Shown: one piece after another, positions 50,811-60,170 of the stretch
Position numbering within the stretch: position 1 is the first letter of the stretch
Layout of the letters: each line of letters opens with the position of its first letter
Assembly (NCBI GenBank): GCA_959023295.1
Contig: CAUFBM010000013.1
Coordinates: forward strand, 3,704-67,703
Length of the DNA: 64,000 bases
Direction of reading: 5' to 3'
Source: an uncultured Collinsella sp.
GTDB taxonomy: Bacteria; Actinomycetota; Coriobacteriia; Coriobacteriales; Coriobacteriaceae
Translations under genes and position numbers: made by a program
Notes under the pieces: generated by a model
Told to the model about the DNA's origin: nothing
The model's database searches: none
What the model saw: only the letters and a program-made list of their open reading frames with translations

Positions 50811-51002
50811 GGCGTGTAGGCTAGAAGCTCGGTAGGCGTGTAGCTCGGTAGCGGTGTAGGGATAAAAAGAAGAATAAGAATAAGAATAATAACGAGCTGC
50901 TTTACTGCGGGGTGCAATTAAAGGCACCCCTTTTGTCTTGCGGGGAGCTTGGCGGGAAGTTTCGGGTGTAGGCGTGTAGCTCTGTAGGCGTGCAGCTCGG
51001 TA
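50811..51002. repeat. Iteron-like 16-bp repeats
   Basis: GGCGTGTAGCTCGGTA at 50835-50850, GGCGTGTAGCTCTGTA at 50971-50986 and GGCGTGCAGCTCGGTA at 50987-51002, plus a copy with a 6-base insertion at 50811-50834. An A-rich stretch (GAATAAGAATAAGAATAATA) lies between the pairs. Iterons of a plasmid-type origin or regulator sites are possible. Confidence 0.45.
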
Positions 51003-51024
51003 AACATGCGAGTCGGCAGTATCG

Positions 51025-51327
51025 CTACTTGCACGGTCCCTGCGGGGCGCTTGCTGCGGGAGTGTCATTGTCCGGGTCATGGACAACATACCAACTGTTC
51101 TCGTAATGGCAGATGTCTCGGCAGGTGCCGTTCTCTAGGACCACGCGCCATGATTCGGACTGGCGTTTTGGACCGAGAGCCCATGAGCGAGGGCTGTATC
51201 ACTCGATGCGGGCGAAGGGGTATATCGCGCCGTCATACCATTTGATCCCCCAAGGGACGTATTCGCCATCCGGACGGCACTCCACGAGGGCGGTCACCAA
51301 GCGGATCGATTTCCCGCTCTCCACCAC
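51025..51327 (-). pseudogene. Decayed small gene, unknown
   Basis: GTG start with AAGGAG seven bases upstream, then SIRLVTALVECRPDGEYVPW and IKWYDGAIYPFARIE, an in-frame TGA at 51199-51201, and continued coding-like sequence (SESWRVVLENGTCRDICHYE, NSWYVVHDPDND). The two halves share one frame. The family is not recognised. Confidence 0.5.
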
Positions 51328-51426
51328 GACAGCACTCCTTCCGAATAGCTAACGAACGCATGTTCTATTATAGCGCAGGGGACAGGTGAACCGCCGTAGA
51401 CGAAATGCCACTGCGGCGGTATCCGA

Positions 51427-51712
51427 TCAATCCGCATCACTCTCGGGCGCGAGGGCCTTCTCGATGTCCCGGAAATCTGCAAACTCACAGGCCTTGGCGA
51501 GGCGACGGCATCAAAGCTGATGAAGGAGACTGGCCGTTGCTTCAAACTCCATGGTCGCCTCTACGTAATTGTATCGAGCTTCTTCACCTATCTGAATGAG
51601 TTGGGGGCGAACCAGCCGTATACCCTGCAACCTCCCCCCCCATCTCCCAGCTTGAATTCGAGGATACCGTTCTCGATCAGCGACCCAGAACCATGCGCAA
51701 CTGCGCAACCTG
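51427..51712 (-). pseudogene. Decayed gene remnant, unknown
   Basis: A frame reading PQLIQIGEEARYNYVEATME, FEATASLLHQL, then an in-frame TGA (51511-51513) and CRRLAKACEFADFRDIEKAL ending ESDAD-stop. The 5' part has a GGGGGGG run with probable frameshift and is cut at the end of the LPKTG protein gene. Confidence 0.45.
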
Positions 51713-52432
51713 TTAGCGCTTGGAGAGGGCGAGGCCGGCGGCGAGCACGATGGCACCGCAGCAGACAGCCACCGCGATGGGCATCAGGGACTCATCGCCG
51801 GTCTTCGGCAGAAGCTTGCCCAGAGATCCCTGGGCTGAAGGCTTGCTCGACTCGGCACCGCCGGAGCCGTCCGTCGACCCGCCGCCCAAGTCGCTCTCAT
51901 CCGCCACGGTGATCAACCAGTCGAGGGGAAGCGTGCGACCCATGGTCTCATTCCCGGCAGACGTCGGCAGGGTCACGTTGATGGTAACACTGGCGGTGCC
52001 GTCGCCCTTCAGCATGATGAGCTTTACGCCCTGGGTCAGCGCGTCCTGCTCACCGACCACACCCTCACCCGCACGCGAGCCGTCAACATCCACACTCACC
52101 TGCGCGCCCTCGAGCAGGTCCTCTACCTCGTCCGTGAAGTCGGAAGCGAGGTAGAACGTTGCCGCGCCGGATAAATGCTCGGCACGCAGCATAAACGTGA
52201 ACGAATGCGTATCGCCCGGCACCATGTCTGAGAACGCCTCGGCCAGCTGGGACTCGCTGATGCCCTCACCGTACAGCTTCTTGTCCTGAGCATCGTAGAT
52301 GACCGCGGGTTCCGATTCGCCATCGGCGTAGGCAGTCTGCGGCGAAGCCGCGAACCCGGCAGCCATGACCGCGACCGCCGCCAGCGCCAGCGCCCCCGCA
52401 AGGACGATCGACAGGAGACGAGACTTTCTCAT
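51713..52432 (-). CDS. LPXTG-anchored surface protein
   Basis: 239 residues. Sec signal (MRKSRLLSIVLAGALALAAV, cleavage near AYADG at ~37), an all-beta-looking extracellular region (~40-195), a Gly/Ser/Pro stalk, and a sortase signal: LPKTG, hydrophobic segment MPIAVAVCCGAIVLAAGLAL, tail SKR. The start ATG overlaps the stop of the upstream gene (ATGA). As the only sortase-anchored member of the locus, it is the likely wall anchor of the fibre. No sortase gene is in the window. Confidence 0.88.
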   Translation of the reverse strand: MRKSRLLSIVLAGALALAAVAVMAAGFAASPQTAYADGESEPAVIYDAQDKKLYGEGISESQLAEAFSDMVPGDTHSFTFMLRAEHLSGAATFYLASDFTDEVEDLLEGAQVSVDVDGSRAGEGVVGEQDALTQGVKLIMLKGDGTASVTINVTLPTSAGNETMGRTLPLDWLITVADESDLGGGSTDGSGGAESSKPSAQGSLGKLLPKTGDESLMPIAVAVCCGAIVLAAGLALSKR

Positions 52433-53166
52433 GAGTTGCTCACCGCCAAGACGCCGTCGTTCCCAACCTTCAAACCGCTCGCCGCACTCCACGCGTCATC
52501 GAACGCCGCGGGATCGGTATCGGCCTGCAGCGCCTGAGCCGAGATGTCCACCGACAACTTGCGTCCGTCGGCCGCGCCGCTCACGCTCTTCCACGTGCAG
52601 GTGTCAACAAGCTGGCCCGTGGACTTCCCCGCCTGCACCGGCTTGGACCAGTAATAGAAGCCGTCCGAGCCCTTGACCCAGCAACCGGCGGAGAGCTGTT
52701 CGGCGCTCACCGAACCGCGCTCGTACACGGCCGCGCCCCACGCCATCACATAGTCCGTGCCCGCAACCGGCTCGGCGAAGATATCGTCCGCACCGTCGCT
52801 CGTCACCCAGCCGATCGCTACCTGAGCCCGTATGTACACCGGCACGCTTGTGTCGTTGGCCTTCACGGTCACGTTGGACTTGGTCGTCTTGTCGAAGTTC
52901 TCCTCCACCGAAGGTACGAGCTCGGCGGACTGGAAGGTGTTGGTACGCGACGCCTGGTGCATGTACCAGGCGAACATGCCACCGGCCGCCGCCAGCACGA
53001 GCACGACCGCGCAGGCCGTCAGCACGGGCAAGTCGACCCTCCGGCCGCGCGGGACGCGTGGTCCGCGCGCCGTATGAGCCGAGGAAGCCCGTGCGACACC
53101 GCGCGCCTTCGGCACTGCCATATGGCGCGGCGCCCCCTGATGCTCAGACTGCTTGAAACCAGTCAT
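52429..53166 (-). CDS. Secreted subunit with SipW-type signal
   Basis: 245 residues. Basic N-terminus (to ~45), one hydrophobic segment (VLTACAVVLVLAAAGGMFAW), then the sequence SRTNTFQSAELVP, very like the QRTNTFASGSITEP after the helix of the TasA-like protein at 59.4 kb. The rest (SVPVYIRAQVAIGWV, GCWVKGSDGFYYWSKPVQAG) is typical of camelysin/TasA-type proteins. Its start overlaps the adhesin stop by one base. Role as a minor or linking fibre subunit is inferred. Confidence 0.75.
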   Translation of the reverse strand: MTGFKQSEHQGAPRHMAVPKARGVARASSAHTARGPRVPRGRRVDLPVLTACAVVLVLAAAGGMFAWYMHQASRTNTFQSAELVPSVEENFDKTTKSNVTVKANDTSVPVYIRAQVAIGWVTSDGADDIFAEPVAGTDYVMAWGAAVYERGSVSAEQLSAGCWVKGSDGFYYWSKPVQAGKSTGQLVDTCTWKSVSGAADGRKLSVDISAQALQADTDPAAFDDAWSAASGLKVGNDGVLAVSNS

Positions 53167-56100
53167 CACTTGTCACCGCCCTTCGCGGTCGCCGACGTGC
53201 CCTCGAAGATGTTCTGGGCACGCGCCTCGCCGGAACCCCACTTGCTGTTCGAGACGGTGTTGGTCACCTTGACCTCGCCCTTGGTGAAGACCGTGGCCAC
53301 GTTGCCTGCAGCCCACGTGCCGGTAGTGCGATCCTGCACGGTATAACTCGGAGTGAACCGCCAGGCCCAGGTGTTCTCCTCAACCTTGTAGTAACCGAAG
53401 GGCGCGCGGACCTTGACGGTAGCCACGGCCGCGGTCCCGTCAGCGTTCGCCGCAAGCTCGGCGCTCACCGTGATGGACCGGGCGCCATCGGCCGTCGCGC
53501 CGGAAGCGTCCTTGCACTCGGTGACGACGAAGCTCACCACGGAGCCCGCGGCCTCGGCCGGCGCCTCCTTGGAGATGGTGAGTTCACCGGCTGTATCGAA
53601 GGTGAAGACCGCGTCGCCGGCGCTGAAGCCCTTGGTCGTATCGCCCGTGGTCTCCACGTCGATCTTGTTCGCCGTGCCACCGGAGCCGATGCTCGGGGAG
53701 TCGTACAGGCCGACCTTCACACCGTTCACGGCGCTCGCATTCGCTTCGACCGCACTACCGACGATACCCGTGCCCACCTCAGGTGGCTCGTAGCTCACCT
53801 TGTCCATGTGCACGGTCAGCTTCATGCCCCGGTAGAGTCCCTTAAAGCCCACGTGCACGCCCTCGGCATCGTCCGTCGCGGCGGTGGGATCGCCCGAGAT
53901 CTGCCACGAGAGCTTGGAAGTGTAGTCACCGGTCGCGGCGCCGCCGGCGTCGTCCATGGCCGTGAACCGATACGTCACGGGATAGATGTCCATGTCGCCG
54001 GTAATCGTCTTGTTCTTGAACTCATCCCAGCCGTACGGCAGCGCCCGATCCATCGAGATCCACTGCCACGCCGCGAAGATCTCCTGCGTGGCGGCCCCGT
54101 CGGCGGCATTGGCCTTGTCGAGCTGGTTCGCGATCTCCTGGTAGGGCTCGTAATCGATCATCGTCTCGACGTCGTTACCCTTGTCGTCCTTCACCGTCTG
54201 CACGAAGGAACGGTTGTCGGATGCCTTCACCTTCACGGTGTAGAGCACCTTGCCGTCTGTGCCGTGGTAGCGCACGTCGTATACCCTCTCGTACACAGCG
54301 GTGTAGACCGTGGTCGAGAACGGCTCGTCGGCAGACAGCGTATAGGTATCGGACGACGTCACCTTGGTGCCGCGGTCCGCATCGCTGGAATAGCCCTTGT
54401 ACCAGCCGACGAACTGGTACCCGTCCACGTCGGAAGCGGATGCCGAAAGCGCCGCGCGAGAGCCGTCATCGCCCACGCGCTTCAGGCTGCGGATCGCGGA
54501 CGGATTGGCCAGCTGGCTGTCGATGTTGGAGTTCACGCTCACCGTGGTCGGACGGTAGACCGGCCAGAGCTCCATAGAACTGTGTACCACCGTGGTAGCT
54601 TGCGCAAGCGCGGGACCGGTATCGCCGCCGTCGCGCCACAGCGCGTACTCGCGCGAGGTGTCCGCGGGAGCCGTGGCGGTCCAGCCCACGAAGAGGTGCA
54701 TCTTGGCGGAGCCTGCCGAGCTCTCGGCCCGGTCGATCGCGTCGATGTCGAACTCGGACGTCGGGGCATCGCCCAGCGCGTCGCCGTCGTTGCGCGCGGT
54801 CACCTTGGTCTTACCGGTATTGGTGTGGTACACCACCGCGAACGGCTGGTAGTTGGCCACGAAGACATAGGTGTAACCCGGCAGCAGCGTGTAGGTCAGC
54901 ACCGTGTTGTCGTTGGACACCGCGGCGTCACCCGCCGTCGTGATGGTCTCGGTCGCGCCGTCGGAGCGTTCGACCGTCCACGACATCAGCTCGTAGAGCC
55001 CGTCGCTGTCGGCGGAGAGTCTGGTGGACGCATCGGCCGTGAGGGTCACGGTGCGCTTGCCGTCCTTGTCGGCATCGCTCATCTTCCCCGCGGGGTCGGC
55101 TGGCACGTTCAGACCGGAGCTCGCCGTCACGCCCGCCCGCTTGATGTTGGTGGTGGCGGAAAAGGCCGTCTTCATGTAGACCGGATACAGGTCCATCGAC
55201 CGCGAAACCGTGTCGGTCGCCTTCACAAGGTAGGGCTTGGCCTTTGCGGCGTCGGAGGTGATGTATTTCGTCGTGTTGTCGCCCGCGTCGAACACGTAGT
55301 CCCACTCGTCCTGCGCCATCTGACCCGCGTCGATAGCGTTGTGGTCGATCCAACCGAGGAACGTGTAGGCGGTGTTCGCGTCGTCCGTCTTGACGGCCAC
55401 TTTGTCAGCGGTCGGCGAGGCTGCGCTCACATGGACGATGCCGGTGTCCGTTTTGCCGTCAAGCGGATAGGTATAGGCCTTGGCCTGATCGGCATCGAGC
55501 AGAACCTTCTCGTCCAGCAGGCGCTCGACGTAGTCCTTCTCGCCGGCATCGAGTTCCGTGGTGCCGTTCTTGGAATACGCGCGATTCCCAAAGCTCAGCT
55601 TGTTGCCGTTCGCATCGTGGAACGCGACCCGCGCGGCAAGGTGGGCTTCATAGATGTAGAGACCGGCGTCATGCGCACCCGAGGTTTTCCAGGAAGCGCC
55701 GGCGTTGACTTCTTTCCAACCCACATTACCGCCCTGGCCCGCCCATGCGATGAACGTGTAGCCGCTATGAACGCTCGCTTTGACCGTATAACCGCTAACA
55801 GAGCCCGTCCCATTATGTTCGAGCGCGGCAGCCAGAGGGAAGTCGCTTCTGATAACAATGTTGTAGCTGCTATTATCCTTCCAATGCCCGTATGCCTTCA
55901 GCGGCTCGGTCACCTGGAACCCATCGACGATGGCATCGGAGTCGTCATCGCATTCGCCGTCGTCCTTCGGGCCGGCAGACCAATGCAGGATGAACTGCTT
56001 ATTGTTATCCGGAGCAATCGATTTCGCATGGCTCTGCGTGAAGCCCCACTGGTAGTTGACCCACTCCGTCTGGACCTTGTCGTACTGGAACTTACCGCTG

Positions 56101-58646
56101 GCCTTCGAATAGGCGTAGTACTCCACCCGGTACTCGAGGCGGGCGATGTACGTCTGCCTCTGCGTGAGATCCAAGCTCGCGGGAATGGTGTACTCCGGGT
56201 CGTTGGAGACCTTGTACTCCTTGCCATTCACCACGTGATACCAGCCGCGGAAGTGGTAGCCGTCGGGGAAGGCACCGTTCTCGCCCGCGCCCTTCGCCGC
56301 GATCACGTAGCCGCTATCGGTCTTGGTGATGCTCGTGGTGCCCACGCCATCGCGCAGGGTCTGGTCGGTGGCGCCGTTCAGATCCCAACCCTCGAATTGC
56401 GTGATGATGTTCGACCCGCAGGTCGCGTAGACCGGGTAGAGGTCCATGGGGCTCTCGATGACCTCGCCGCCCTGGTAGAAGGCGCCGGCGCTCTTCATGG
56501 CCTGCAGTTCGGTGGAGGTCACGGCCGCGTAGCCGCCGCCGACCGCGCTCGGCATCGTGGTCCAGCCGAGGAACGTGGCATCCTTATCCACGCCGTTCGC
56601 GGCCCTGTCCGCCGCCGGCTCGGAAACGCTGGGCAGCTTCGCCTGGTAGTCATACCAGTCATCGGAGGTGTCCGTGCTGGCCTCGCCCTTGGTATTGACC
56701 TGCAAACCCCTCACGTCGTGGAAGAGCACCTGCGCCTGGTAGTAGGCCACGAAGAGATCGTTGTCCTTGTACGCGGCGTCATCCCACACGCCGGTACCGC
56801 TGTTGTGCAGCTTGAGCTCGGCGTCCGTGCCGAGCTTCTTGTCGGTGCTGCCCGTGATGCCCGCAAAGTAGCTGTGGTCCTCGCCGATGTGGTTAACCTT
56901 CACGTTCTCCTGTTTGTACCAGCCCATGAAGCGGAAGCCGGCATTGGCCTCGTCATGCACGTTCTTCCAGCTCTCGCGCTCGGACAGCGCCTCGGTGAGC
57001 GACAGGTCGGTATCGCTCGGCAGCACGCCCTGAACCGCGAAGTTATAGGGATCGCTGGTCGTCTGCTCGTCAGACACCTCCGGCACTAACTTCGACGTGC
57101 CAAAGGTCACCGAACCCGCGCCGGGAAAGTCAAGCGTGGCCTTCACGCTCACGCCGTGTACCGGCATGTCGTTCACAAAGTCCATCGTCCACTTGTTCAC
57201 GTGCTTCTTGCCGCTCATATACGTAGACGAGCGCTCGGCGTCGCCCTCGAAGTCGAAGTTGCGCCCCTCCCACCACGTGCGGTCGGTGTAGTGGTCGTCG
57301 GCCGGACCGTAGTCCTCACCCGACGCATGATCGCCGTACGCCATGATGGTGCGCCCGCTGCGGAGGTCCTTGGTGGCCGAGTAGTTGAAGTACGCGTCGT
57401 GGACCTCGATCTCGTCGTCGCCGCTCGTACGCTCGACGATGCCCGACAGGTTCACGTCGTACTGGATGATAGGAATCACGAGCACCGCGTTGTACTGCAT
57501 GGAGTGGAGGTTGCCCGCATAGTGCACGCGCTCGATGACGTTCTTCTTGTACTTGGGCTCGGCGCCCAAGTTGGCGCGCGCCGCGATGCCGCCCACATAG
57601 CTCACGTTACCCGCGCCCACCGACACGTAGGTGCCCGTGTAGCAGTAGCAGTCGGCGGTGGAGAAGCAGTCCATGATCTGCGTGCCGTTGTTGATGCCAC
57701 CCGCGATACCGCCGGCATACACGGCCTGGCCGGCCACGGCGCCCACGGCGATGTCGTACTTGTTATGCACCTGGGTGTAGGAATAGGTGGCGTTGCCGTC
57801 CTTGTCCGTAGACGCGTACGGCGTCACGCGGCAGTACTCGATCACGGTGCCGTAATCGGTGGTGCCGGCAATGGCGCCCAGGTAGAGGCCCTCGCCGCCC
57901 AGGCCCGATATGGCCGCCGTGGCGCTGCAGACCACGCGGCCGCCCTGAACCTCGCAGTTGTAGATGACGCCGCCCTCGCACTGGCCCACGACCATGCCGC
58001 CCGCCAGGCCCGCGTTGGTGACGAGCGAGACGGCGTTGTTCGCCGGGGTCACCGACGAGGTGCAGTTGATGATGTGCACGCCCTCGATAGTGGTGTTCTT
58101 GGAATAGCCCACGATGTAGCCGCCGCGGTAGTCGGCGCCGATGTAGCCGTCGCGGAAGTTGATGTCGTGGATGTAGGCGCCGTCAGTAGCCGCGAACAGG
58201 CCGGTATTGGCCTTGGGCACAAAGAGATCTCGCCTGTAGTCAAGGCCGATGATAGTGTGGCCCTGGCCGTCGAACTCACCGGTAAACGGATGGTCGATGG
58301 TACCGAAGGTGAGCGAGCCGAGCTCTTTGATGATGGCGTCGTTGAAATCCTTCGTCGAGGTGTCGGTAAGATCGATGTCCGTGGTGAGGACGAGCTTCTT
58401 GTTGGAGAAGTCACCGCCGGCGTCGTCGCTCTCGCGTGAAAGGACGATCTCGCGAAAGAGGTCGGCGATACTGTTGATCTCGACCACGTCGGTGCGCTCG
58501 GTCTCGGTACCGACCTCCTTGCCGGCCTCCAGACCCTTGGCGAGCGCCCGCTGCGGAGCTGCGCCGGCGAGCGCGGCGACAACGAGTAACGCGGCCGCGA
58601 CCAAGGCGACCACGCGGTTCATATGCTTTGGCGTGTGGACTCTCAT
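53166..58646 (-). CDS. Giant repeat adhesin (1,826 residues)
   Basis: Starts at the ATG overlapping the previous stop. Sec signal (residues ~1-37, ending RALAKG). Residues ~50-420 form a GLUG-type parallel beta-helix region (GEFDGQGHTIIGL, TGLFAATDGAYIHDINF, GGIAGGINNGTQIMDCFS). Residues ~470-1,620 carry many ~90-residue modules with recurring F(L/M)GW and MDLYPVY-like ends (MDLYPVYATCG, MDLYPVYMKTA, MELWPVYRPTT, MDIYPVTYRFT), similar to InlB B-repeat modules. A Cna/SpaA-like domain (FGYYKVEENTWAWRF) is near the C-terminus, which ends AKGGDK without LPXTG or membrane helix. It is probably a tip or matrix adhesin held by the co-encoded subunits. Confidence 0.85.
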   Translation of the reverse strand: MRVHTPKHMNRVVALVAAALLVVAALAGAAPQRALAKGLEAGKEVGTETERTDVVEINSIADLFREIVLSRESDDAGGDFSNKKLVLTTDIDLTDTSTKDFNDAIIKELGSLTFGTIDHPFTGEFDGQGHTIIGLDYRRDLFVPKANTGLFAATDGAYIHDINFRDGYIGADYRGGYIVGYSKNTTIEGVHIINCTSSVTPANNAVSLVTNAGLAGGMVVGQCEGGVIYNCEVQGGRVVCSATAAISGLGGEGLYLGAIAGTTDYGTVIEYCRVTPYASTDKDGNATYSYTQVHNKYDIAVGAVAGQAVYAGGIAGGINNGTQIMDCFSTADCYCYTGTYVSVGAGNVSYVGGIAARANLGAEPKYKKNVIERVHYAGNLHSMQYNAVLVIPIIQYDVNLSGIVERTSGDDEIEVHDAYFNYSATKDLRSGRTIMAYGDHASGEDYGPADDHYTDRTWWEGRNFDFEGDAERSSTYMSGKKHVNKWTMDFVNDMPVHGVSVKATLDFPGAGSVTFGTSKLVPEVSDEQTTSDPYNFAVQGVLPSDTDLSLTEALSERESWKNVHDEANAGFRFMGWYKQENVKVNHIGEDHSYFAGITGSTDKKLGTDAELKLHNSGTGVWDDAAYKDNDLFVAYYQAQVLFHDVRGLQVNTKGEASTDTSDDWYDYQAKLPSVSEPAADRAANGVDKDATFLGWTTMPSAVGGGYAAVTSTELQAMKSAGAFYQGGEVIESPMDLYPVYATCGSNIITQFEGWDLNGATDQTLRDGVGTTSITKTDSGYVIAAKGAGENGAFPDGYHFRGWYHVVNGKEYKVSNDPEYTIPASLDLTQRQTYIARLEYRVEYYAYSKASGKFQYDKVQTEWVNYQWGFTQSHAKSIAPDNNKQFILHWSAGPKDDGECDDDSDAIVDGFQVTEPLKAYGHWKDNSSYNIVIRSDFPLAAALEHNGTGSVSGYTVKASVHSGYTFIAWAGQGGNVGWKEVNAGASWKTSGAHDAGLYIYEAHLAARVAFHDANGNKLSFGNRAYSKNGTTELDAGEKDYVERLLDEKVLLDADQAKAYTYPLDGKTDTGIVHVSAASPTADKVAVKTDDANTAYTFLGWIDHNAIDAGQMAQDEWDYVFDAGDNTTKYITSDAAKAKPYLVKATDTVSRSMDLYPVYMKTAFSATTNIKRAGVTASSGLNVPADPAGKMSDADKDGKRTVTLTADASTRLSADSDGLYELMSWTVERSDGATETITTAGDAAVSNDNTVLTYTLLPGYTYVFVANYQPFAVVYHTNTGKTKVTARNDGDALGDAPTSEFDIDAIDRAESSAGSAKMHLFVGWTATAPADTSREYALWRDGGDTGPALAQATTVVHSSMELWPVYRPTTVSVNSNIDSQLANPSAIRSLKRVGDDGSRAALSASASDVDGYQFVGWYKGYSSDADRGTKVTSSDTYTLSADEPFSTTVYTAVYERVYDVRYHGTDGKVLYTVKVKASDNRSFVQTVKDDKGNDVETMIDYEPYQEIANQLDKANAADGAATQEIFAAWQWISMDRALPYGWDEFKNKTITGDMDIYPVTYRFTAMDDAGGAATGDYTSKLSWQISGDPTAATDDAEGVHVGFKGLYRGMKLTVHMDKVSYEPPEVGTGIVGSAVEANASAVNGVKVGLYDSPSIGSGGTANKIDVETTGDTTKGFSAGDAVFTFDTAGELTISKEAPAEAAGSVVSFVVTECKDASGATADGARSITVSAELAANADGTAAVATVKVRAPFGYYKVEENTWAWRFTPSYTVQDRTTGTWAAGNVATVFTKGEVKVTNTVSNSKWGSGEARAQNIFEGTSATAKGGDK

Positions 58647-59326
58647 GCCTCGGGCCACCCTTCCGCGTCCCAGACGCTCATCGCGTTGTGCTCGCTCTGC
58701 ACGCCGTACGCCTGCGCGGAGAGCTCGAAGGTTCCCTCGCCGAAACGCGAGGGGCCGGACACGCCGATGGTGCGGCAGAGTGCCGCGGAGGCCTCGCCGG
58801 CGGTCAGCGGTTTCACCAGATACCAGTAACCGTCGTCACCGCGCTGCCAGGCGTCGTCGCCGCCGGAGCAGGTGAGGAGGTCGCTCACGTCGTGGCGTTT
58901 GCCGTTGGCATCCGTCAGCGTGAGGGTGAGGCGCACGCGCACCCACAGCGGGTGGTTGCCCGTGTTGGCGGCGCGGACGATGCGCTGGACGGAGGCGGTC
59001 TCGTTGCCCAGGCGGTCGCCGTCGTGGGCGGACACCTCGTTGCCGGAAGCGTCGACGGTGTTGATCTGGGTCGTGAGCCCCACGGTGCCGAAGGTGCCCT
59101 TAGTGGAAAGCGGCAGGTCGCGTGCTATGAAGGAGATGGTCTGGGCGGCGAAGATCACGGCGACGATGGCCACGGCGGCAAGGCCGGCGAGCAGCGTCGT
59201 GCGCTTGCGGCGAGCGGCGGCAGCGGCCGGCGCGTCGCTGGCGGCGGGTGCGGAGGCGGCCGTCTCGGTCGCCTCGTCCGCAACCTCGGCCGCTGCATCG
59301 ATTTCGCGCGCGTTCTCCTCGGTCAT
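58643..59326 (-). CDS. Membrane-anchored secreted subunit, SipW-dependent type
   Basis: 227 residues. Acidic Ala-rich N-terminus (~1-38), RRKR, one hydrophobic segment (TTLLAGLAAVAIVAVIFAAQ), then a beta-rich region with VQRIVRAANTGNHPLWVRVR and GDDGYWYLVKPLTAGEASAA. The last part resembles the YYWSKPVQAGKST stretch of the 52.4-kb subunit, so the two look homologous. Stop and start overlap (ATGA) with the adhesin. Confidence 0.7.
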   Translation of the reverse strand: MTEENAREIDAAAEVADEATETAASAPAASDAPAAAAARRKRTTLLAGLAAVAIVAVIFAAQTISFIARDLPLSTKGTFGTVGLTTQINTVDASGNEVSAHDGDRLGNETASVQRIVRAANTGNHPLWVRVRLTLTLTDANGKRHDVSDLLTCSGGDDAWQRGDDGYWYLVKPLTAGEASAALCRTIGVSGPSRFGEGTFELSAQAYGVQSEHNAMSVWDAEGWPEA

Positions 59327-59353
59327 CCCAGACCCCCTTCCTCAGAGCAGGCG

Positions 59354-59391
59354 AGCCGCCCGCCCCGGCGTGAAGCCGGAACGGGCGACCG
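59354..59391 (-). terminator. Intercistronic hairpin after the TasA-like gene
   Basis: A GC-rich stem (CGCCCGTTCCGGC / GCCGGGGCGGGCG) lies 14 bases past the stop without a T-run. It probably makes the major subunit more abundant than the downstream products. Confidence 0.65.
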
Positions 59392-59404
59392 CAAAGAGCT
59401 GAAT

Positions 59405-60109
59405 TTAGTTGGTCGCGTTCAGCTTCGCGATGGCCGCGTTCTGGATGTCAGACAGCGGCAGCTCCTCGCCGGCGCTGGACTTGGCACCGAAGTAAGCCTT
59501 GATGTCGATGGTCTTGGCATTGTCGGCCACGCCCGTGAAGGAGTCGTTGGCGTGAATCTCGCTGAAGAGCTCACCGGTGTAGACGTCCTTGGTAGCGTCG
59601 CCCTTGAGAATCTTGGCCGCGGTCCCTTCACCGGTGTAGACGAAGATGCCGCTGACATAGGTGCTTGCGTTAGATCCCGCACCCGTGTATTTGACAACCT
59701 GGTCAGAAACGGGAGCCCAGTTGGAGTTCAGCGTGAAGTAGGTGTTATTACCGAGATTGTTCGTGACCTTCACGAACACGTAGGAGTCATCGGACCCCTT
59801 GCCCACGCCGATGTTCGGGTTCTTGGCAACGACGGAGTTCGCAGAGATCTTGGAGCTATCGACCCACTTGGTCTCCTGGATGTTACCTTTGACCTCGACA
59901 TTATCGTTACCGGGAATGGTTGGGTCCGTGGGATCGGGCTTCTTATCCGGCTCCGTAATGCTGCCGCTCGCAAAGGTGTTCGTGCGCTGCGCGGTCGCAC
60001 TGTACCACGCGAACACGCCGCCGGCGATGGCGACGCAGAGCACGAGGGCCAGGGCCGCGAAGAGCCCCGTGCGCTTTTTGCGCTGGTTGGTGTTGCTTGT
60101 CGTGTTCAT
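59405..60109 (-). CDS. TasA/camelysin-like fibre subunit
   Basis: 234 residues. RKKRTGLFAALALVLCVAIA followed by GGVFAWYSATAQRTNTF is a SipW-type signal. The mature part is beta-rich and polar, with DDSYVFVKVTNNLGNNTYFT and DVYTGELFSEIHANDSFTG. In Bacillus, TasA is processed by SipW and forms amyloid-like matrix fibres (family knowledge). The SipW-type peptidase gene is directly upstream. Position first in the subunit series, followed by a hairpin, suggests it is the major subunit. Confidence 0.82.
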   Translation of the reverse strand: MNTTSNTNQRKKRTGLFAALALVLCVAIAGGVFAWYSATAQRTNTFASGSITEPDKKPDPTDPTIPGNDNVEVKGNIQETKWVDSSKISANSVVAKNPNIGVGKGSDDSYVFVKVTNNLGNNTYFTLNSNWAPVSDQVVKYTGAGSNASTYVSGIFVYTGEGTAAKILKGDATKDVYTGELFSEIHANDSFTGVADNAKTIDIKAYFGAKSSAGEELPLSDIQNAAIAKLNATN

Positions 60110-60170
60110 CTGGATTCCTTTCTCCCGATCGGTGTCGCGCCTTTACGCGGCCCTTTCCGAACACACCTGT

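Noticed and set aside
49804..51712. TGA stop-codon recoding in the mobile region
   Set aside because: The same stretch has a frameshift at a G-run and an in-frame TAA, and intact genes nearby use TGA as a normal stop and TGG for Trp. Decay is simpler.
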